From Lachnotalea sp041821265 (GTDB lineage: Bacteria; Bacillota; Clostridia; Lachnospirales; Lachnospiraceae): a stretch of DNA of 64,000 nucleotides. The notes below the pieces were generated by a model. The model ran no database searches. It worked only from the letters and a program-made list of their open reading frames with translations, and was not told the DNA's origin. The translations under genes were made by a program, and so were the position numbers. Positions 7,485 to 16,496 of the stretch are shown here, in pieces (the first letter of the stretch is position 1; each line of letters begins with the position of its first letter). The stretch is taken from NCBI GenBank assembly GCA_041821265.1, contig JBGUEQ010000001.1, forward strand, positions 1-64,000, given 5' to 3'.

Positions 7485-10109
7485 ATGAATATTAAAAAAG
7501 CAACAGGTGCAACAATAACATTTGATGACTTACATAAAAAAAATAATTATAATATCATAGATTTTGGAGCAAAATCAAGCGGTGATCCAGTTATAAATAC
7601 CACGGCGATTAATCACGCAATTAAAGAAGCAAATCAAGCAGGTGGTGGCACGGTTGTGATACCAAAGGGAGATTTCAAGACATATACAATTAGACTTAAG
7701 AGTAACGTGAATATTTATTTTGAAAAGAATGCTATTCTACGAGCTGCAAAAACAGAAATTACAATGTCTTATCAAAAACAAAAGGGCGAGGGCGGAAATT
7801 ATGATGAACCAGAAGTAAATCGATATGCAGGATTACAAGATCATGGTCACACCTATTTTGCAAACAGCTTGTTATACGGTGTAGATGTTGAAAATATAAT
7901 GATTTATGGAGTAGGATTAATTAACGGTAGTTGCATTGATCCTGATTCAGGATTTCGGGAATATATTCTTCAAGGTGGCGATCCATTTGATAACCCGTTG
8001 AGAAATCAAAATGGACATATAGGGGAATGGTTTGGTAATAAAGCAATTGCGTTAGTTCGATGTAAAAATATTGTGCTCAAAGATTTTTCTTTACTCATTG
8101 GCGGTCATTTTGCAATTATAGCGGAAGGTGTAACAAATCTTTTGGCAGATCATATTCTAATTGATACTACAAGAGATGCATTTGATATTGATTGTTGCCA
8201 AGATGTTACGGTAATTCACTCGGTATTTAATTCGTTGACGGACGACGCGTTAGTGCTAAAAGCTTCTTTTGGGGCAGGGATTTTTATGCCAACTAAGAAT
8301 GTACTGATAGAAGATTGTAGTGTGAGTGGCTATGATGCAGGCAGCGTATATGCAGGGAAGTATACAATGGACAAGTTGATAGCAACGGATCGATGTGGTC
8401 CAACTGCCAGAGTGAAACTTGGAACAGAATCAAACTGCGGATATGATATAGTTACAATAAGACGTGTTAAGTTTGATCGTTCCAGAGGCTTTGCCTTAGA
8501 GGCAGTTGATGTTTCCAATCTGAGTAATATTATTTTTACAGAGTGTACTATGGATAATGTAAGCAGTTCTCCAATTTTTATTAAAATAGGAGAGAGGGGG
8601 CGTTTTCCAGTCACAGGAAATAGCTCTGATGAATCACTACATGCGAAAGAAGGAAATGTTCGTCTGGATAATACGAATTGGGTACTTCCAAACATGAAGG
8701 ATTATGATAAATATCCTGCACTAAGGTATACACCATCGTATCTTAGAAATCAGACGGTATCCGTGGATGGGTATTCAAAGTTTGATATTGTAAATCAGGA
8801 AAATCCAACCAAGATAAATCAAGGTAATGTAAAGGAAATAGATGGTTCCTATTATTTAATGACCTATAATAGGAAACAAAAGCAGTATTTGCCAGATATG
8901 TCAAAGACAATTCCAAAAGACGAACTTGTGTTGTATGCCAATGCAGTAGGCTCAAATCAAATACCGAGTGTGTTCAATATAGAAATTAGTAATATAAAAA
9001 TTACGAATGCTGACCCACGATATCCAATAACAATCATGGGACTTACAGATGCACCTATTAAAAATGTTTCAATTAAAAATATAGAAGTAGAGTATCGTGG
9101 CGGAATGAAGATGGAACATGCTATTGAGCAGAGGCAACTGAATACAAATTGGAAATATAACCAATACGAAACAAAGAGTTCGATTCAAACACTACCTTGG
9201 CTTGTCAATACTTTTTTCTTGAAAGCAGAAGGTTTATTACCTAGAATGGATTGGGATGATGTGAATCATAAGTGGAAAGAGAATCCTTATAATATTCCAG
9301 AGTTACCAGAGGTGTATCCAGAACCCAGTAATTGGGGGATTCTTCCGGCGTATGGATTATATGCTAGACATGTGGATGGTTTGGAATTAGAGAATATTAC
9401 GTTTACCTGTAAGGTAGAAGATGAACGTCATGCAGTTGTGATAGATGATGTTTTAAATGTGAGAATTGATCAGCTGCATGCTGACATCAATCAAAATGTT
9501 GCAACAGTAGCTACCGTTACCAATCACTACAAGCGACATACCAATCGAGAATATGTTATAAATGAAGCTTATTTTACTACATCGGTAAAAAATGCTCACA
9601 TTGCAAAGGAAATTGAGGTAAAAGAAGTGGTAATTCATGCGCCCTCACCAGGAACACCAAATGATAACTATTATTCACATCCAACGGTTCCGATACCTGC
9701 TAATGGATACGAGTATAAGATTCCCACTGAAAAATATCCTTTACCATTGACTGTATTTCGACCTTTCATCTCGCGAATCAGTAATCAAAAAGCAATACCA
9801 AATGAAGAATTGAAAATTAAAATAGTGGTACGCGATCCAGCGACAGACACGACAAACGAAGAAACGGATGCATTCATATATAATGAAGCTGTGACACAAA
9901 AAGATTACATTGTAGAAGGAATGAAAAGAGAGCTTAGAGTCTTTGCAAAAAATCTTCCAGAGAATGCCAGATTTGAGGAACAGGAAAGGTGCTTTTATTG
10001 GATTCCATCAGACAATCAGGTAGGGGAGCACAATATATCTTTTGTCATTGATGATGAGGTAATTGAAGAAGAAACTACGGTCTTTATTATAGTAGAAATG
10101 AAAAAATAA
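7485..10109 (+). CDS. cytosolic glycoside hydrolase family 28 (polygalacturonase-like) with C-terminal Ig-like domain
   Basis: 874 residues, ATG after GGGAGATG. Residues about 22-90 carry the N-terminal pectate-lyase-superfamily start (NIIDFGAKSSGD, GGGTVVIPKG). Parallel beta-helix repeats follow. TRDAFDID (229-236) and LTDDALVLK (251-259) match the two acidic GH28 motifs, with Asp231 and Asp253/Asp254 as likely catalytic residues. The classical GHG and RIK motifs are not evident, so specificity may differ from endopolygalacturonase. Residues about 760-874 look like an Ig-like strand domain. No signal peptide is seen, which suggests hydrolysis of imported galacturonan or rhamnogalacturonan oligomers, alongside the divergent GH105. 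Confidence 0.82.
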   Translation: MNIKKATGATITFDDLHKKNNYNIIDFGAKSSGDPVINTTAINHAIKEANQAGGGTVVIPKGDFKTYTIRLKSNVNIYFEKNAILRAAKTEITMSYQKQKGEGGNYDEPEVNRYAGLQDHGHTYFANSLLYGVDVENIMIYGVGLINGSCIDPDSGFREYILQGGDPFDNPLRNQNGHIGEWFGNKAIALVRCKNIVLKDFSLLIGGHFAIIAEGVTNLLADHILIDTTRDAFDIDCCQDVTVIHSVFNSLTDDALVLKASFGAGIFMPTKNVLIEDCSVSGYDAGSVYAGKYTMDKLIATDRCGPTARVKLGTESNCGYDIVTIRRVKFDRSRGFALEAVDVSNLSNIIFTECTMDNVSSSPIFIKIGERGRFPVTGNSSDESLHAKEGNVRLDNTNWVLPNMKDYDKYPALRYTPSYLRNQTVSVDGYSKFDIVNQENPTKINQGNVKEIDGSYYLMTYNRKQKQYLPDMSKTIPKDELVLYANAVGSNQIPSVFNIEISNIKITNADPRYPITIMGLTDAPIKNVSIKNIEVEYRGGMKMEHAIEQRQLNTNWKYNQYETKSSIQTLPWLVNTFFLKAEGLLPRMDWDDVNHKWKENPYNIPELPEVYPEPSNWGILPAYGLYARHVDGLELENITFTCKVEDERHAVVIDDVLNVRIDQLHADINQNVATVATVTNHYKRHTNREYVINEAYFTTSVKNAHIAKEIEVKEVVIHAPSPGTPNDNYYSHPTVPIPANGYEYKIPTEKYPLPLTVFRPFISRISNQKAIPNEELKIKIVVRDPATDTTNEETDAFIYNEAVTQKDYIVEGMKRELRVFAKNLPENARFEEQERCFYWIPSDNQVGEHNISFVIDDEVIEEETTVFIIVEMKK

Positions 10110-10134
10110 AATACTTTAAAAAATAAAATACTTG

Positions 10135-10143
10135 TGATATAAT
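10135..10143 (+). promoter_or_regulatory. extended -10 promoter of scfA
   Basis: TGATATAAT gives a TGn extension on a perfect TATAAT, 45 bases before the SCIFF precursor start. No good -35 hexamer is visible, as expected for an extended -10 promoter. Confidence 0.6.
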
Positions 10144-10187
10144 AATACAGATATGGCTCTTAGCCAATTTATAAGGAGGTAAGTAAA

Positions 10188-10328
10188 ATGAAACATATTA
10201 AAACATTAAATACTAAAAATTTAAAGAATACAATGAAAAAAGGTGGATGTGGTGAATGTCAGACTTCATGTCAGTCTGCTTGTAAAACTTCTTGCACAGT
10301 AGGAAATCAAAGTTGCGAAAATAAATAG
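10188..10328 (+). CDS. scfA: SCIFF ranthipeptide precursor (six cysteines in forty-five residues)
   Basis: 46 residues, ATG behind AAGGAGG. The N-terminal leader (MKHIKTLNTKNLKNTMKKGG) is basic and cysteine-free. The core holds six cysteines at 21, 24, 28, 32, 36 and 43, each region with Thr or Ser neighbours (CQTSC, CKTSC). This is the SCIFF family found across Clostridia, in which a radical SAM enzyme makes sulfur-to-carbon thioether bridges. The maturase gene follows after a hairpin. The biological role of the mature peptide is unsettled. Confidence 0.95.
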   Translation: MKHIKTLNTKNLKNTMKKGGCGECQTSCQSACKTSCTVGNQSCENK

Positions 10329-10365
10329 CAGTTGACCAATACACTAGGTAGAGAAGTATGTTAAG

Positions 10366-10411
10366 TGAGTGTGCTTTGAACTTATTCTTATATAAGTTCA
10401 AAGCACACTCA
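10366..10411 (+). repeat. 20-bp perfect hairpin between scfA and its maturase gene
   Basis: Arms 10366-10385 and 10392-10411 are exactly complementary around a six-base loop. Only TTT-AGGG follows, so it is a poor terminator; a block to 3' decay or partial attenuation that gives more precursor than maturase fits better. The mechanism is inferred. Confidence 0.75.
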
Positions 10412-10475
10412 TTTAGGGTATTATAGTAAACTATAAGCAAGTCTTATGATTTGGCTTTGAAAGGAGAACATAACC

Positions 10476-11867
10476 GTGGTTCATCAATACAAAAACAATG
10501 GTTATAATATTGTACTCGATGTCAACAGTGGAGCGATTCATGTTGTAGATGATTTAGTATATAATGTTATTGCGATATTGAAGGATACTAGTTCTGAGAA
10601 TGTTTCAGAATATATTTCGGATAGTAAGAGCGAAGATGAAATATTTCAACAGTTAAAAGGGCAATATAGTAGGGAAGATGTTCAAGAAGCAATAAGTGAT
10701 ATAAAAGAATTGATTGATAGTGAGTCTCTTTTTACAAAGGACATATATAAAGAATACATAATGGACTTTAAGAAGAGAGAAACTGTAGTGAAGGCACTTT
10801 GTCTTCATATAGCGCATGATTGTAATCTTGCCTGCAAATATTGTTTTGCAGAAGAGGGCGAATATCATGGTAGAAGAGCCTTAATGAGCTTTGAGGTTGG
10901 TAAGAAAGCGCTAGACTTCTTAATTGCGAATTCAGGAAATAGAAGAAACCTTGAAGTTGATTTTTTTGGAGGAGAACCGTTAATGAATTGGCAGGTGGTA
11001 AAAGACCTTGTTATTTACGGAAGAGGACAAGAAGAACTTCATAATAAAAAATTTAGATTTACGTTAACAACGAATGGTGTTTTACTCAATGATGATATAT
11101 TAGAGTTTGCTAACAAAGAGATGAGTAATATCGTATTAAGTATTGACGGAAGAAAAGAAGTACATGATTTCATGCGTCCGTTTAGAAAAGGGCAGGGAAG
11201 TTATGATTTAATCGTACCAAAGTTTCAAAAAACAGCAGAGCTAAGACAGCAAACGAATTATTATGTAAGAGGAACTTTTACACATCATAATATTGATTTT
11301 TCGAAGGATGTATTACACTTAGCTGATTTAGGGTTTAAGCAAATTTCGGTTGAACCTGTCGTTGGTGATGATGCAGAAGAATATGCCATTAAAAAAGAAG
11401 ACATTCCACAAATTCATGAGGAATATGATAAACTTGCAAAAGAATTAATTCAAAGAGAAAAAGCAGGTAATGGTTTCAATTTTTTCCATTTTATGATAGA
11501 TTTAGAAGGCGGACCTTGTGTTGCAAAACGCTTATCAGGGTGCGGATCGGGAACAGAATACTTAGCAGTAACTCCTTGGGGGGATTTATATCCTTGTCAT
11601 CAATTTGTTGGAGAGGAAGAATTCCTTATGGGCAATGTCGAGGAAGGTGTTACAAAGACACAAATTCGTGATGAGTTTAAGCTTTGTAATGTATATGCAA
11701 AAGACAAGTGTAAGGATTGTTTTGCAAGATTCTATTGTAGTGGAGGATGTTCTGCTAACTCGTATAAATTTCATGGATCTATAACAGATACTTATGATTT
11801 GGGTTGCGAACTTCAAAGAAAGCGTATAGAATGTGCAATCATGATAAAGGCTGCATTAGCAGAATAG
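10476..11867 (+). CDS. scfB: SCIFF radical SAM maturase
   Basis: 463 residues, GTG start nine bases after AAGGAG. Residues 1-95 form an N-terminal peptide-recognition region of the RRE type. Cys116-x3-Cys120-x2-Cys123 (CNLACKYC) binds the radical SAM cluster, followed by FFGGEP. The C-terminal SPASM-type region carries GGPC, SGCGSG, LYPCHQF, CNVYAKDKCKDCFARFYCSGGC and a last Cys in LGC, enough for two auxiliary iron-sulfur clusters. It acts on the product of 10188-10328, forming thioether crosslinks. SecDF follows after 19 bases. Confidence 0.95.
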   Translation: MVHQYKNNGYNIVLDVNSGAIHVVDDLVYNVIAILKDTSSENVSEYISDSKSEDEIFQQLKGQYSREDVQEAISDIKELIDSESLFTKDIYKEYIMDFKKRETVVKALCLHIAHDCNLACKYCFAEEGEYHGRRALMSFEVGKKALDFLIANSGNRRNLEVDFFGGEPLMNWQVVKDLVIYGRGQEELHNKKFRFTLTTNGVLLNDDILEFANKEMSNIVLSIDGRKEVHDFMRPFRKGQGSYDLIVPKFQKTAELRQQTNYYVRGTFTHHNIDFSKDVLHLADLGFKQISVEPVVGDDAEEYAIKKEDIPQIHEEYDKLAKELIQREKAGNGFNFFHFMIDLEGGPCVAKRLSGCGSGTEYLAVTPWGDLYPCHQFVGEEEFLMGNVEEGVTKTQIRDEFKLCNVYAKDKCKDCFARFYCSGGCSANSYKFHGSITDTYDLGCELQRKRIECAIMIKAALAE

Positions 11868-11886
11868 GAAAGAGAGAAGGGGAACA

Positions 11887-14031
11887 ATGAAGAAAAACAA
11901 AGGCATACTAATCCTAGTTATCACTGTTTTACTTATTGCAGGATTAGGCTATACATCAGCATTTGGTGTTGGTTCTGGAAGTACGGGAGCTGCAAAAAAC
12001 ATTAATTTGGGGCTAGATTTAGCAGGTGGAGTAAGTATCACTTATCAAGCAGTAGGTGATGCACCTACGCAGGAACAAATGAGTGATACGATTTACAAAC
12101 TTCAAAAACGTGTTGAAACTTATAGCACAGAATCTGAAGTATATCAAGAGGGCGACGATAGAATTAATGTTGAGATTCCAGGTGTTTCGGATGCGAATAC
12201 GATTCTTGAAGAGCTTGGTAAACCAGGATCACTTGAATTTCAGGATACGTCAGGAAATGTGTTGTTAGAGGGTGCTGATATTACAAATGCAGAAGCCCAG
12301 ATACAGCAAGATGACATGAAGAACAAAGAATATGTTGTTTCACTAACATTAACAGAGGAAGGCACTACAAAATTTGCAGAAGCTACAGCAGCAAATTTAA
12401 ATAAGCAGATTCCAATTGTATATGATGGATCCGTTATTAGTGCACCAACAGTTCAGACTACAATTACAGGTGGAGTAGCTTCTATTACTGGAATGGAAAG
12501 TTATGAAGCTGCTGAGTCATTAGCTTCAACCATACGAATTGGTTCACTTAAGGTAGAACTTGAAGAACTTCGTTCCAATGTGGTAGGTGCTCGATTAGGA
12601 GAACAAGCAATTAAGACAAGTTTAACAGCAGGAGCCATTGGTTTAGTTCTTGTAATTGTATTTATGTGTATTGTTTATTTACTTCCTGGATTTGCTTCAG
12701 CGTTGGCACTTCTATTATATGTTGTAATGGAATTAATTATTTTAAATGCATTTGATATCACATTAACGCTACCAGGTATTGCAGGTATTATTCTTTCCAT
12801 AGGTATGGCAGTTGATGCTAACGTAATTATTTATGCACGTGTAAGAGAAGAAATTGCAGCAGGTAAAACAGTTCGTTCTTCCATTGATATTGGATTTAAG
12901 AAAGCTATGTCTGCTATCGTTGATGGTAATATTACAACATTGATTGCTGCAATCGTGTTAGGTCTAAAAGGATCAGGTACGGTAAAAGGTTTTGCGGAAA
13001 CGTTAGCAATGGGTATTGTTTTATCCATGTTTTCAGCTTTAGTCATTTCTAAATATATTATGCGAGCTTTATTTGCAATAGGTTTACAGGATGTTAAATA
13101 TTACGGAATTCAAAAAGAAAGAAAGACGATTAATTTTTTAAGTATAAAAAATTATTGTTTCATACTTTCATCCGTAGTAATTTTAGCTGGATTTGTATTT
13201 ATGGGTGTGAATAATTCACAAGGCAAAGGAGTTCTAAACTACAGTCTTGAGTTTGTAGGTGGTACATCAACTAATGTCACATTTAATGATGATTTATCAA
13301 TGACTGATATTGAACAAAATGTAAAACCACTTGTTGAGTCAATCACAGGTGATGGTGCGATTCAGACGCAAAAGGTTTCAGGAACGAATGAAGTTATTAT
13401 TAAGACAAGAGAGTTAACCGTTAAAGAGAGACAAGCGCTTGATGATATATTAGTAGAAAACTTTAGTGTTGATGAAAGTTTGATTACAGTAGAAAGTATT
13501 AGCTCAACCATTAGCTCTGAAATGAAAAACGATGCAATTATAGCAGTAGTAATTGCAACAATTTGTATGCTTATGTACATTTGGGTTAGATTTAAAGATA
13601 TTAGATTTGGAGCAAGTGCAGTTATCGCATTACTTCATGATGTATTAGTTGTGCTAGCATTCTATTCTATTGCAAGAGTATCCATAGGCAGTACATTTAT
13701 TGCTTGTATGCTTACGATTGTAGGTTATTCTATCAATGCCACAATTGTAATATTTGATAGAATTAGAGAAAATCTTACAACAATGTCAATCAAGAAAGAC
13801 GGCTTAGACACAATTGTTAATGTAAGTATCACACAGACCTTAACAAGAAGTATTTACACGTCAATAACTACATTTATGACAATAGCTGTATTATATATTC
13901 TAGGTGTAACGGCAATACGTGAATTTGCTTTACCATTAATCGTAGGCATTATATGTGGGGCATATTCCTCTGTATGTATTACAGGTTCGTTATGGTATAT
14001 TCTAAAAACTAAATTTGATAAGAAAAACTAA
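11887..14031 (+). CDS. secDF: protein translocase fusion SecDF
   Basis: 714 residues, ATG after GAGAAGGGG. The N-terminal half is SecD (NLGLDLAGGVSITYQ near residue 40, extracytoplasmic P1 region, then membrane helices with GMAVDANVIIYARVREE). The C-terminal half is SecF (LEFVGGTSTNVTF, TIVGYSINATIVIFDRIREN). Twelve membrane helices are expected. It uses the proton-motive force to help pull secreted proteins through SecYEG. The fusion is known in Firmicutes. Its position right after the SCIFF maturase is a recurrent clostridial arrangement. Confidence 0.95.
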   Translation: MKKNKGILILVITVLLIAGLGYTSAFGVGSGSTGAAKNINLGLDLAGGVSITYQAVGDAPTQEQMSDTIYKLQKRVETYSTESEVYQEGDDRINVEIPGVSDANTILEELGKPGSLEFQDTSGNVLLEGADITNAEAQIQQDDMKNKEYVVSLTLTEEGTTKFAEATAANLNKQIPIVYDGSVISAPTVQTTITGGVASITGMESYEAAESLASTIRIGSLKVELEELRSNVVGARLGEQAIKTSLTAGAIGLVLVIVFMCIVYLLPGFASALALLLYVVMELIILNAFDITLTLPGIAGIILSIGMAVDANVIIYARVREEIAAGKTVRSSIDIGFKKAMSAIVDGNITTLIAAIVLGLKGSGTVKGFAETLAMGIVLSMFSALVISKYIMRALFAIGLQDVKYYGIQKERKTINFLSIKNYCFILSSVVILAGFVFMGVNNSQGKGVLNYSLEFVGGTSTNVTFNDDLSMTDIEQNVKPLVESITGDGAIQTQKVSGTNEVIIKTRELTVKERQALDDILVENFSVDESLITVESISSTISSEMKNDAIIAVVIATICMLMYIWVRFKDIRFGASAVIALLHDVLVVLAFYSIARVSIGSTFIACMLTIVGYSINATIVIFDRIRENLTTMSIKKDGLDTIVNVSITQTLTRSIYTSITTFMTIAVLYILGVTAIREFALPLIVGIICGAYSSVCITGSLWYILKTKFDKKN

Positions 14032-14063
14032 ATTATAATAAGAGAATTTAAAAGAAAAACTAC

Positions 14064-14108
14064 AAAAAAAGTAGATACTTTACGAAATGTAAGGTATCTA
14101 CTTTTTTT
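14064..14108 (+). terminator. intrinsic terminator of the scfAB-secDF operon
   Basis: GTAGATACTTTAC and GTAAGGTATCTAC form a stem with one wobble and a five-base loop, flanked by A7 and T7. Confidence 0.9.
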
Positions 14109-14212
14109 GTTGTAATTTGTAAGAATAAGGAAATAAGTTGTAAGATTAAGTTAATGTAATGTTTAATTATTTCATGTATCATATGCTTAGAAATTATAGA
14201 GGAGGCACGAAT

Positions 14213-15793
14213 GTGACTAGTTTGATATATTTAAGTAAAAAGAAAAAAATAATAGTTTCATGTGGTATAGCTATAGTAATTGTTATAGGTATTAGTATAG
14301 TGGTTAATAGTAAAGGAAATTCTGAAGGTAACTCAAATTTGGCACAGCAGGCAGTAAGCGTTGCGGTACTAGAAAAAAGAGATTTGTCAAAAGTTGTCGG
14401 TGCAAATGGAGTAGTAGTAAGTGAAGATGTATCTAAAATCACAACATCAATAACAAGCAATGTAAAAGAATTAAATATTCAACAAGGGGATAAGGTACAA
14501 GAAGGAGATATCCTGTGCGTGTTTGATGATGAAACCATAAAATCTGAGATTAGTAAGCTAGAGGAAATAATTAAACTAAGCAAAGAAGCGGATCAATATC
14601 AAGACGGAGTAAATCAGAGAGCATTAACAAATGCGCAGGAAGATGAAAACAGGCAGGTGGATGGTGCAACAACAGGTGTTTCACAGGCAGAAAATGATTT
14701 GGATAGTGCAAATAATAAAGTGTCAGATGGTGAAGATAATATAGATAGTATTAGAAAAAAAATTAAAGGTATTAAGAAAAAATTAAAAAAGCTTAGAAAT
14801 GAAAGAGATGAGTTAAATGCAAATGGAGATACAGATGGTGCTACAGCTAAGCAAACTCTAATAGATACAGCACAAACAGAATATGAATCATTAGAGACTA
14901 GTTATTCAACAGCAGAAAGTGATTTGGCTTCGCTTAGAGAAAATGTTAAAACGGCTGAGAGAGCAGTTGAAAGTGCAAGTGAAGTATTAGATTCTACACA
15001 GGCATCCACAGCACAGACAGTTCAAAGTCAAGTAGATAATATTAACACCAGTAAATTTAAAACGGATGATAGCGATAATGAAACGCAATTAGAAAAGTTG
15101 AAAACAAATCTTGCGAATACAGTTATTAAAGCACCTATTAGTGGAACCATTACATATTTAAATATAGAAGCGGGTTCACCAGCATTAGATGGTGTTATTA
15201 TGAAAATTGAAAATACAGATGCGCTTAAGATATCGGTTAAAGTGAAAGAGTATGATATATTAAACATTAAAGAGGGAATGAAAACTACAATTTCCTGCGA
15301 TGCAATACCAGATGTAACAATGCAAGGAGAAGTAAGTAAAATATATATGACCCCTATTACTACAAGCGCAAGTGATAGTACAAGTTCAGATAGTTCTACA
15401 TTAGAATACGCAGCAGAAATTAAATTGGATGAGGCGACTACGGATTTATTAATAGGTATGAATGTCAAAACTAAAATAGTATTGGAAGAGAATAAAGATG
15501 TATTTGCAGTGCCATATGAAGCAATAACAGTAAATGAAAACTATCAAAATGTTGTATATGTGGCAATTGACGATGGAAGTGGGAAGTATACAGTAAAATC
15601 AATTCCGGTTGAAAAGGGAATAGAAACCGATTATTATGCTGCAATAAGTTCAGATGAGTTAACAGAAGGAATGTATATTATTACAACACCGGAAATGGTT
15701 ACAGAAGGAAGTGCTGTGTTGGTACAATTAAGTGAGGATGCAGGTACTACACAAGCACCAGCAGAGAATGTAGAAGCTCCAGGGGGTTTCTAA
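14213..15793 (+). CDS. efflux periplasmic-adaptor-like (HlyD/MacA) membrane fusion protein
   Basis: 526 residues from GTG at 14213, seven bases after AGAGGAGG; the longer frame start at 14159 has no ribosome binding site. One N-terminal membrane helix (about 11-34), a biotinyl-lipoyl half-domain (NVKELNIQQGDKVQEGDIL), a long charged coiled coil (about 130-290), the second lipoyl half (APISGTITYLNIEAGSP) and a beta-barrel end. The start and spacing (one base to the ATPase gene) make it part of a three-gene MacAB-like exporter. In Gram-positives such systems export peptides, antibiotics or lipids; the cargo is unknown. Confidence 0.88.
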   Translation: MTSLIYLSKKKKIIVSCGIAIVIVIGISIVVNSKGNSEGNSNLAQQAVSVAVLEKRDLSKVVGANGVVVSEDVSKITTSITSNVKELNIQQGDKVQEGDILCVFDDETIKSEISKLEEIIKLSKEADQYQDGVNQRALTNAQEDENRQVDGATTGVSQAENDLDSANNKVSDGEDNIDSIRKKIKGIKKKLKKLRNERDELNANGDTDGATAKQTLIDTAQTEYESLETSYSTAESDLASLRENVKTAERAVESASEVLDSTQASTAQTVQSQVDNINTSKFKTDDSDNETQLEKLKTNLANTVIKAPISGTITYLNIEAGSPALDGVIMKIENTDALKISVKVKEYDILNIKEGMKTTISCDAIPDVTMQGEVSKIYMTPITTSASDSTSSDSSTLEYAAEIKLDEATTDLLIGMNVKTKIVLEENKDVFAVPYEAITVNENYQNVVYVAIDDGSGKYTVKSIPVEKGIETDYYAAISSDELTEGMYIITTPEMVTEGSAVLVQLSEDAGTTQAPAENVEAPGGF

Positions 15794-15794
15794 T

Positions 15795-16496
15795 ATGAAT
15801 GAAGATATATTAATAGATGTAAAAAACATTGTAAAAAAATATTACATTGGGAAACCAAATGAATTGGAAATTCTTAAAAATATAAGTTTTCAAGTAAAGC
15901 GGGGTGAGTTTATATCTATTGTTGGAGCATCTGGTTCTGGAAAAAGTACATTGATGAATATCATTGGAGGACTTGATCGTCCAACAGAAGGTTCTTATTT
16001 CCTAGATAATCAAGATATGAGCAAACTGCCGGATTCACAACTAAGCACAATTAGAAACGAAAAAATAGGTTTTGTTTTTCAGACTTTTAATTTAATTGCC
16101 AGAACTTCGGCACAGAAGAATGTAGAGTTACCTATGTTATATGCAGGAGTTTCTAGAAAAGATAGAAGTAAACGAGCAAAAGAATTGTTAGAAATTGTAG
16201 ATATGGGAGATCGCTTTAATCATATGTCAAATGAACTTTCAGGAGGGCAAAAACAAAGAGTTGCAATTGCAAGAGCTATGGCAAATGATCCCGCCATTAT
16301 TTTGGCAGATGAACCAACCGGAGCACTAGATTCTGGTACGGGACGAAAAGTTATGGATATTTTCCATAAACTTCATGAAGAGCAAGGAAAGACCATTATA
16401 TTAATTACGCATAGTAATGAATTGGCCATGGAAACACAACGAATGATAGTTGTAAAAGATGGAGAATTAGTTACGGATGAAAGGAGAGGGGAATAG
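15795..16496 (+). CDS. ABC transporter ATP-binding protein, MacB/LolD type
   Basis: 233 residues. Walker A GASGSGKST, Q-loop FVFQTFNLIART, signature LSGGQKQR, Walker B ILADEPTGALD and H-loop THSNE are all intact. It drives the FtsX-like permease, whose GTG start overlaps its stop codon by one base, and follows the adaptor gene directly. Operon membership is clear from the spacing. Confidence 0.93.
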   Translation: MNEDILIDVKNIVKKYYIGKPNELEILKNISFQVKRGEFISIVGASGSGKSTLMNIIGGLDRPTEGSYFLDNQDMSKLPDSQLSTIRNEKIGFVFQTFNLIARTSAQKNVELPMLYAGVSRKDRSKRAKELLEIVDMGDRFNHMSNELSGGQKQRVAIARAMANDPAIILADEPTGALDSGTGRKVMDIFHKLHEEQGKTIILITHSNELAMETQRMIVVKDGELVTDERRGE

